Shown here one piece after another: positions 20,200 through 24,752 of a stretch of DNA of 24,752 nt. Below the pieces are notes generated by a model. That model did not search any database. It saw nothing but the letters and a program-made list of their open reading frames with translations, and was not told the origin of the DNA. Numbering within the stretch: the stretch's first letter is position 1; every line of letters begins with the position of its first letter. The stretch lies in NCBI GenBank assembly GCA_946885425.1, contig CAMPGJ010000004.1, forward strand, positions 1 to 24,752, read 5' to 3'. This DNA comes from an uncultured bacterium. Its GTDB lineage: Bacteria; Patescibacteria; Microgenomatia; Levybacterales; UBA12049. A program made the position numbers and the translations under genes.

Positions 20200-20790
20200 A
20201 TGCATAAGCCTATTGATCTTTCTGGGATTCGACTCATTACTGTTTCCGGCCGTATTGGTGCCGGATCTACATCTCTCGCTAAGCATATTGCGCAGATACT
20301 TCACTGGAAACACCTGGAAGGAGGAGAGATTTTTTGGGAAGCGTTGAGGCATAAAATGAATCTTTCAGCGAAAGATACTAATTTGCGTCCTGATGAAGAG
20401 GATGTTCTTTTTGATGATAAGCTAAAAGAAATTCTCTCGGAAGATGATCATATCGTTTTGGAAACAAAATTGGCTGGATTTTTTTCACAGGGGGTAGAAG
20501 GAGTATTTCGTGTAGGTGTCGTTTGTGATAATGCCGAGGGGGAGGATCAAAAGGAGATTAGAATTGACCGTTTGGTAAATCGGGAGCATATCTCTGTCCA
20601 CGATGCGAAAGCAGAAGTACTTGAGCGTGAGGCGAATGATCTTGAAAAATGGCGGTCTTTGTATGTTAAAGGAGATCCAAATTGGATTTACTGGAAAAAG
20701 GATTATTTTGATCTGATAATCAATACCTATTCTCATGACCAGGATGAGAGTCTGGAGCTAGTACTTAAAGCCATAGGCTATAAGCACTAA
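20200..20790 (+). CDS. Cytidylate kinase-like P-loop protein
   Basis: 196-aa soluble nucleotide-binding protein. Near the N-terminus ITVSGRIGAGSTSLAKHIA occupies the Walker A position but lacks the usual GK[ST] lysine, as in the Cytidylate_kin2 family (GSGGREI type). An LETKLAGFF strand follows, then an RIDRLVNRE arginine-rich lid and the C-terminal YFDLIINTYSHDQDESLELV, which resembles the DLVIDT end of CMP/adenylate-type kinases. It probably phosphorylates a nucleotide or related small molecule; the substrate is not readable. ATG 20200 is chosen: upstream in-frame ATGs at 20158 and 20179 lie in or next to repeat sequence. Standing alone between repeats, it has its own -10 box. Confidence 0.75.
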   Translation: MHKPIDLSGIRLITVSGRIGAGSTSLAKHIAQILHWKHLEGGEIFWEALRHKMNLSAKDTNLRPDEEDVLFDDKLKEILSEDDHIVLETKLAGFFSQGVEGVFRVGVVCDNAEGEDQKEIRIDRLVNREHISVHDAKAEVLEREANDLEKWRSLYVKGDPNWIYWKKDYFDLIINTYSHDQDESLELVLKAIGYKH

Positions 20791-20887
20791 TTTTCCATTG
20801 TCCACTTGCCATTTTCCATTTGGATTGTCTAAATTTAGCAATTAATAAATCGAAATAAATGGAAAATGGAACCTGGAAAATGGAAAA
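20791..20887. repeat. AAATGGA-type 7-nt-period inverted repeat
   Basis: Left arm TTTTCCA, TTGTCCA, CTTGCCA and TTTTCCA (20791-20818), starting directly after the stop codon. Right arm TGGAAAA, TGGAACC, TGGAAAA and TGGAAAA (20860-20887). Same word type as 20019-20173, so two neighbouring gaps carry sibling elements. Confidence 0.9.
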
Positions 20888-20899
20888 TAAAATTTGAAT

Positions 20900-21457
20900 A
20901 TGCATCTTAAGAGACTTATTTTATCTTTATCTTTGTTCGCAGCACTTTGTTGCGTGCCAGTAGTTTCGGCTCAGGAATTAGAGCTTTCTGCTACTCCTGA
21001 GGTATCTCCGACTGCTGCGCCTGTTGATTATCAGCTCCCGTATCCAGGTGTGTTGCCTGGGCATTTTTTATATACGCTGAAGGATATGCGTGATAGCCTT
21101 ATGTCTCTACTTATCTCCAGTCCTACAAAAAAAGCAGAATTTGATCTACTTCAATCTGATAAGCGGTTTCAAGCTGGGTATTTGCTGGCGGTCAAGGGAA
21201 AAGAGAAAGAATCAATGCAAACAATTTCAAAAGCTCAGGATTATTTCGGGGAGGCAATTGAAAAGACAAATGCTGCCAAAAAGGAAGGGATGGATATTCA
21301 TGATCTGGCAAAACGTCTTGTGCTAGCACAAGCAAAACATTTGGAGGTACTTGCTGCTACAAAAGAAAAAATTGGGGAAGACGGAAAGAACCAAATTGCT
21401 GACGCAGAGAAGCGGGAAGCAGCATTTGCCAAAGAGCTGCAACAAATTAAACCTTAA
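20900..21457 (+). CDS. Secreted DUF5667-like protein
   Basis: 185-aa exported protein. Residues 1-25 form a signal peptide (RLILSLSLFAALCCVPVVSAQ). A Pro/Thr-rich spacer (30-45) is followed by YPGVLPGHFLYTLKDMRDSLMSLL, which matches the DUF5667 entry (LPxxPLYxLKxxxE) found widely in CPR and Actinobacteria proteins. The remaining residues are helical and charged (TKKAEFDLLQSDKRFQAGYL and QDYFGEAIEKTNAAK), giving a helical-bundle prediction. Function unknown; surface location is likely. ATG 20900 is preferred to a TTG two codons upstream. The start lies 12 nt after a repeat arm, and no Shine-Dalgarno is visible. Confidence 0.85.
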   Translation: MHLKRLILSLSLFAALCCVPVVSAQELELSATPEVSPTAAPVDYQLPYPGVLPGHFLYTLKDMRDSLMSLLISSPTKKAEFDLLQSDKRFQAGYLLAVKGKEKESMQTISKAQDYFGEAIEKTNAAKKEGMDIHDLAKRLVLAQAKHLEVLAATKEKIGEDGKNQIADAEKREAAFAKELQQIKP

Positions 21458-21827
21458 GTGTGTATCTTTTAATACACTGTACTCCTCGTTTCTTAAAGTA
21501 ACAAAAATCTCTTAAGAACTCATTCTTTTGAACTTTTAAATAGGTTCTTGGTCTCTACATGACCTAATTTAATACTTCCAAGCAGAGGTCGTCTTAGAAG
21601 AGCCAGAGAAATAAAGTAGTTTCTCAACGATGCTTGTATCATAGGTCTTCTTTTGTAAGAAAAAAATGTTGAGAATTCCTCCCAAAGCTAGTGGAAGAGT
21701 TTGATACAGATGATTATAGTTGACGCTACAGATGTAGTGCCGTATTATTTGTTGAGCACTAAATAACGGCAGGAGTGCTAGAAGAATCTCAGGTTTCACC
21801 TATTCGGTTTTCAAATATTTTTGGTAG
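21458..21827. other. 370-nt gap before nrdR with two hairpins
   Basis: A small hairpin GTGTAT-CTTTTA-ATACAC (21460-21477) follows the DUF5667 gene; it lacks a T-run. A second imperfect hairpin, GCCGT...ACGGC with TATTT/AAATA inside, spans 21739-21770. A minus-strand frame of 76 codons with a GTG start (21799-21569) has a hydrophobic beginning but weak coding character. No B12 riboswitch box and no clear NrdR box (ACAC-centred palindrome) were found. Confidence 0.5.
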
Positions 21828-21869
21828 TTTGGAATTGGATATTTGACATTTGAAATTTGAAATTTTAGG
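21828..21869. repeat. Six 7-nt units running up to the nrdR start
   Basis: TTTGGAA, TTGGATA, TTTGACA, TTTGAAA, TTTGAAA and TTTTAGG in unbroken 7-nt steps, ending one base before ATG 21871. One-armed, like 9784-9818, and of the same word type. It necessarily contains any promoter for a short-leader nrdR transcript. Confidence 0.85.
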
Positions 21870-21870
21870 T

Positions 21871-22347
21871 ATGCACTGTCCGTATTGCGGCAAGAAAGAA
21901 TCAGAGGTTGTAGAGACAAGGGAAAGCGAGGATTTAGACACGATTAGACGACGCAGATCCTGTCTTTCTTGCGGCAAGCGGTTCACTACTTATGAACGGG
22001 TAGAGAATGTACAGTTAATTGTAATTAAACGAGATAAGAGGCGGGAGCAATTTAATAGGGATAAACTAAAAAGTGGATTATTGCGGGCATGTGAGAAGAC
22101 GGTTATTTCCGCAAACGTGATTGAAAAGATTGTTAACGAAATCGGGCAGGAAGTACGGACCATGGGTTCGCTTGAGGTAGAAAGTAAGCTCATCGGGGAA
22201 ATGGTTGCAAAAAAGTTAAAAGAGCTGGATAAAGTCGCATATATCCGGTTTGCCAGTGTTTTTAAGAGGTTTGTAGATGTTGAAGACTTCAGGAAAGAAG
22301 TTCAAGTTTTGAAAAGATTAAAAGACAATAGTTTAGAGTCAATGTAG
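21871..22347 (+). CDS. nrdR: Transcriptional repressor NrdR
   Basis: ATP/dATP-sensing repressor of ribonucleotide reductase genes. The 158-aa protein has the N-terminal zinc ribbon with Cys3, Cys6, Cys31 and Cys34 (HCPYCG and SCLSCGKRFTTYE) and an ATP-cone domain from about 49 to 139 beginning VIKRDKRREQFNRDKL. MHCPYCG is the canonical NrdR start, so ATG 21871 is used; an upstream TTG lies in repeat sequence. nrdJ follows by 24 nt, indicating an operon in which NrdR controls its own target. No NrdR box is visible upstream. Confidence 0.96.
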   Translation: MHCPYCGKKESEVVETRESEDLDTIRRRRSCLSCGKRFTTYERVENVQLIVIKRDKRREQFNRDKLKSGLLRACEKTVISANVIEKIVNEIGQEVRTMGSLEVESKLIGEMVAKKLKELDKVAYIRFASVFKRFVDVEDFRKEVQVLKRLKDNSLESM

Positions 22348-22371
22348 GGTGATTTTAGTAAATTAAAGATT

Positions 22372-24752
22372 ATGAAATTAGATGGAATAAGACAAAAAGT
22401 ATTTTTAGACAGATATTCTTTGAAAGACAGGGAAGGTAATGCTGTAGAGCAGACTCCTGAGGAGATGTGGCGCCGCGTTGCAAAAGGTATAGCCGGTGTT
22501 GAAAAGAAAGCAAAGCAGAAAGAATGGGAAGAGAAATTTTACGATGTAATGGAGGGCTTCAAATTTCTTCCAGGGGGCCGTATCCTCGCTGGTGCAGGTA
22601 CGGGGTTTGATGTGACTTACTTTAACTGCTTTGTTATCCCCAATCCTCCTGACTCCCGTGGAGGAATTATGAATAACCTCACACAAATGATTGAAATTAT
22701 GGCTCATGGTGGAGGTGTAGGCTTGAATCTTTCCGGTCTTCGTCCTCGTGGCGCACGAGTCAAAAAGGTAAATGGGTTTTCTTCAGGCCCGATGAACTGG
22801 GCAGAATTATATTCTCTTGCTACGAAGGATATTGTCCAGCAGGGTGGAAGCCGCCGTGGGGCGTTGATGCTTATGATTCATGACTGGCATCCTGATGTTG
22901 AAGAGTTTATTACTGTTAAACAAGACCTCAATAAAATAAATGGAGCCAATCTTTCAGTTTGTGTCTCTGATGACTTTATGGAAGCAGTTAAAAAGGATGC
23001 TGATTGGGATCTATTGTACCCTGATCTGGATGATCCACTGTATGATTCGAAATGGGACGGAGATATCATTGGCTGGAGAGCAGCTGGTGGTAAGGTCAAA
23101 GTATACAAGACTGTTAAAGCTTCGCATCTATGGAATTTAATTTGCGAGGCAGCATGGAAGAGTGCAGAGCCTGGACTTCATTTCCTGGATCGTTCCAATA
23201 AAAGATCAAACACATGGTATTTTGAAAAATTGCTGGCAACAAATCCTTGTGGAGAGCAGCCACTTGGTGCATGGGCTGTTTGCAACCTCGGAGCAATGAA
23301 TTTATCTGCTTATGTTCGTGAGGATGATCTGGAGCATGATAAAGCAGGGTGGTTTGACTATGATGCATTTGGTAAGGATGTGCAGGTAGCGATGCGTTTT
23401 CTAGACAATGTTATTGATGATACTCATTATTTCTTTAAAGAAAATGAGGATGTTGCTAAAGAGATCCGCCGTACAGGATTGGGTATTATGGGTATTGCAG
23501 ATACGTTTATCAAGTTAAAGGTTCGTTATGGGTCAGAAGAGTCAGAGAAAATATCCAAGAAAATTTTTGAGACACTCAGGGATAATGCGTACATCGCTTC
23601 ATCTAATATCGCAAAAGAAAAAGGTTCATTCCCTAAGTATGAAAAAGATAAATATCTACAGGGATACCATATCCAGGCACTTCCAAAAGCTATTCAGGAG
23701 AGAATTGCAAAACAGGGCATCCGTAATGCGGTTCTTTTGACAATTGCTCCAACCGGAACAACAAGCCTTATTGCAGGGGTCTCAAGTGGTGTTGAACCTG
23801 TATATGAATTTGAATATTCTCATAACGGACGGTTGGGTAAACAGATGGTTTATCATTCACTATTTGGAGAGTGGAAAGCTGCTCATCCGGATGATGCTCG
23901 TCCAGACTACTTTGTCGGTGCTAATGACTTAACTCCAGAAGATCATGTCAAGATTCAGGCAATTGCTCAGGAATATATTGATTCATCTATCTCAAAAACA
24001 GTAAATGCTCCTAATAATCATACTGTAGATGACGTGAAGCGGCTGTATATGATGTCCTATGATATGGGATTGAAGGGTGTGACGTATTTCCGTGATGGTT
24101 CACGAATGGGTGTCTTACAGCGTGAGGAGAAGAAGGAAGAAAAGGTAGAGGAAGTGAAGCCTACTATCCCGGTTACACCCCGTGTACAACGTCCTATGGT
24201 TTTGAGCGGTGTCACATACAAGGCAGACAGCCCAAGTGGTAAATTATACGTTACGATCAACCAGGACGGGAAAAATGATGTGTTTGAAGTATTTATTAAC
24301 CATGGAAAGAGCGGTTCAGATCTGATGGCTCTCGCTGACGCGCTTGGCAGGATGATCTCATTCGTTCTTCGAATTCATAGTCCTGTTCCTGCCCGCGAGC
24401 GCGTACGAGAGATCGTTTCGGAGCTTGCCGGAATCGGTGGAGCACGGAGTATTGGGTTTGGTGAGAACCGTGTCCGTTCATTACCTGATGCGATTGCTAA
24501 GGTGTTAGCACGTCATTGTGAATTCCGCGTTAATGGTAAGGTAGAGGATAAAGTTCCCGGATCCAACGGACATGTTGCAACAATCGGTACACTCCCTGAA
24601 GCACCAGCAGTAGCCACAGCCTCGCTGAGCGTGGATGTTTCCGCAGATCAACTTACGCTTCCTGCAGCAGGGATGAATGCATCTACATCATCAACGAGTT
24701 TATTTGATATTTGCCCAGAATGTGGATCAAGCACATTCGCTTACGAAGAAGG
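22372..24752 (+). CDS. nrdJ: Adenosylcobalamin-dependent ribonucleotide reductase (3' truncated by window)
   Basis: Class II ribonucleotide reductase, making deoxyribonucleotides with a B12-generated thiyl radical. 793 codons are present and open to the window end. Key residues: Cys86 (FNCFVIP) and Cys304 (AVCNLGAMNLS) as the redox pair, NPCGEQ with thiyl-radical Cys293 and Glu295, the substrate-phosphate loop APTGTTSLIAGVSSGVEP (from 459), and GLKGVTYFRDGSR. The ATP cone is absent, as in many NrdJ. After the barrel a C-terminal extension includes the start of a zinc-finger-like CPEC (781-784) that usually completes the family and delivers electrons. Start ATG 22372 lies 24 nt after nrdR. As no separate NrdB-like gene is seen, B12 supply must be met by uptake or scavenging; this is inference. 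Confidence 0.95.
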   Translation, partial: MKLDGIRQKVFLDRYSLKDREGNAVEQTPEEMWRRVAKGIAGVEKKAKQKEWEEKFYDVMEGFKFLPGGRILAGAGTGFDVTYFNCFVIPNPPDSRGGIMNNLTQMIEIMAHGGGVGLNLSGLRPRGARVKKVNGFSSGPMNWAELYSLATKDIVQQGGSRRGALMLMIHDWHPDVEEFITVKQDLNKINGANLSVCVSDDFMEAVKKDADWDLLYPDLDDPLYDSKWDGDIIGWRAAGGKVKVYKTVKASHLWNLICEAAWKSAEPGLHFLDRSNKRSNTWYFEKLLATNPCGEQPLGAWAVCNLGAMNLSAYVREDDLEHDKAGWFDYDAFGKDVQVAMRFLDNVIDDTHYFFKENEDVAKEIRRTGLGIMGIADTFIKLKVRYGSEESEKISKKIFETLRDNAYIASSNIAKEKGSFPKYEKDKYLQGYHIQALPKAIQERIAKQGIRNAVLLTIAPTGTTSLIAGVSSGVEPVYEFEYSHNGRLGKQMVYHSLFGEWKAAHPDDARPDYFVGANDLTPEDHVKIQAIAQEYIDSSISKTVNAPNNHTVDDVKRLYMMSYDMGLKGVTYFRDGSRMGVLQREEKKEEKVEEVKPTIPVTPRVQRPMVLSGVTYKADSPSGKLYVTINQDGKNDVFEVFINHGKSGSDLMALADALGRMISFVLRIHSPVPARERVREIVSELAGIGGARSIGFGENRVRSLPDAIAKVLARHCEFRVNGKVEDKVPGSNGHVATIGTLPEAPAVATASLSVDVSADQLTLPAAGMNASTSSTSLFDICPECGSSTFAYEE

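Noticed and set aside
21569..21799. 76-codon minus-strand frame before nrdR
   Set aside because: GTG start, no promoter or recognisable domain, unremarkable composition; not supported as a gene.
21850..21870. TTG start for nrdR
   Set aside because: It lies inside the heptamer tract, while MHCPYCG is the normal NrdR N-terminus.

Overview
The window reads as a chromosomal stretch of a small-genome bacterium of the Candidate Phyla Radiation (Patescibacteria), most likely of the Microgenomates type. This is an inference from style: AT-leaning DNA, the standard code (TGA is a stop at 9408 and 9828), many short membrane proteins, two class A PBPs, a PH-domain membrane protein, LytR_C and DUF5667 proteins, an Mtb-type RpiB, a coenzyme-B12 type ribonucleotide reductase, and almost no Shine-Dalgarno sequences. 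There is no phage, IS element or CRISPR array. No tRNA gene was recognised.

Layout. 1-1204: trans-translation module (smpB, then tmRNA with an unusually long 36-residue tag, then a terminator). 1205-2782: polytopic membrane protein carrying an in-frame palindromic repeat. 2833-7172 (minus): cell-envelope block: SpoIID-like glycan hydrolase with coiled coil, PH-domain membrane protein, two small membrane proteins (83 and 30 aa), and a PP2C-like/TM/LytR_C protein. 7315-9211 (plus): second LytR_C protein, then rpiB and rpe (pentose-phosphate isomerase and epimerase). 9212-9827: repeats, a candidate structured RNA and a 65-aa His/Cys protein with the best conventional promoter here. 9828-14488 (minus): two class A penicillin-binding proteins separated by a 40-aa membrane protein. 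14612-17961: CvpA-CAP fusion, class I fructose-1,6-bisphosphatase, glutamate dehydrogenase. 18130-21457: low-complexity protein, GAPDH with a long C-terminal tail, cytidylate-kinase-like protein, DUF5667 secreted protein. 21871-24752: nrdR and nrdJ (runs off the window).

The genes cover three jobs: building and remodelling peptidoglycan (PBPs, SpoIID-like, CAP, LytR_C proteins), central carbon and nitrogen metabolism (RpiB, Rpe, Fbp, Gap, Gdh), and dNTP supply under NrdR control.

The most striking signal is not a gene. At least ten gene boundaries hold degenerate tandem repeats with an exact 7-nt period, usually as two inverted arms. Each locus uses its own 7-nt word (TAAGACG, AAATGGA, TTTGAAA, AATTAAC, AATCCGA), but the period and layout are shared. 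Arms often touch or contain stop codons, start codons or -10 boxes. One copy lies in frame inside a membrane-protein gene, and one was duplicated together with a LytR_C coding end. A second theme is leaderless-looking expression: -10 boxes lie 5-12 nt before many start codons.
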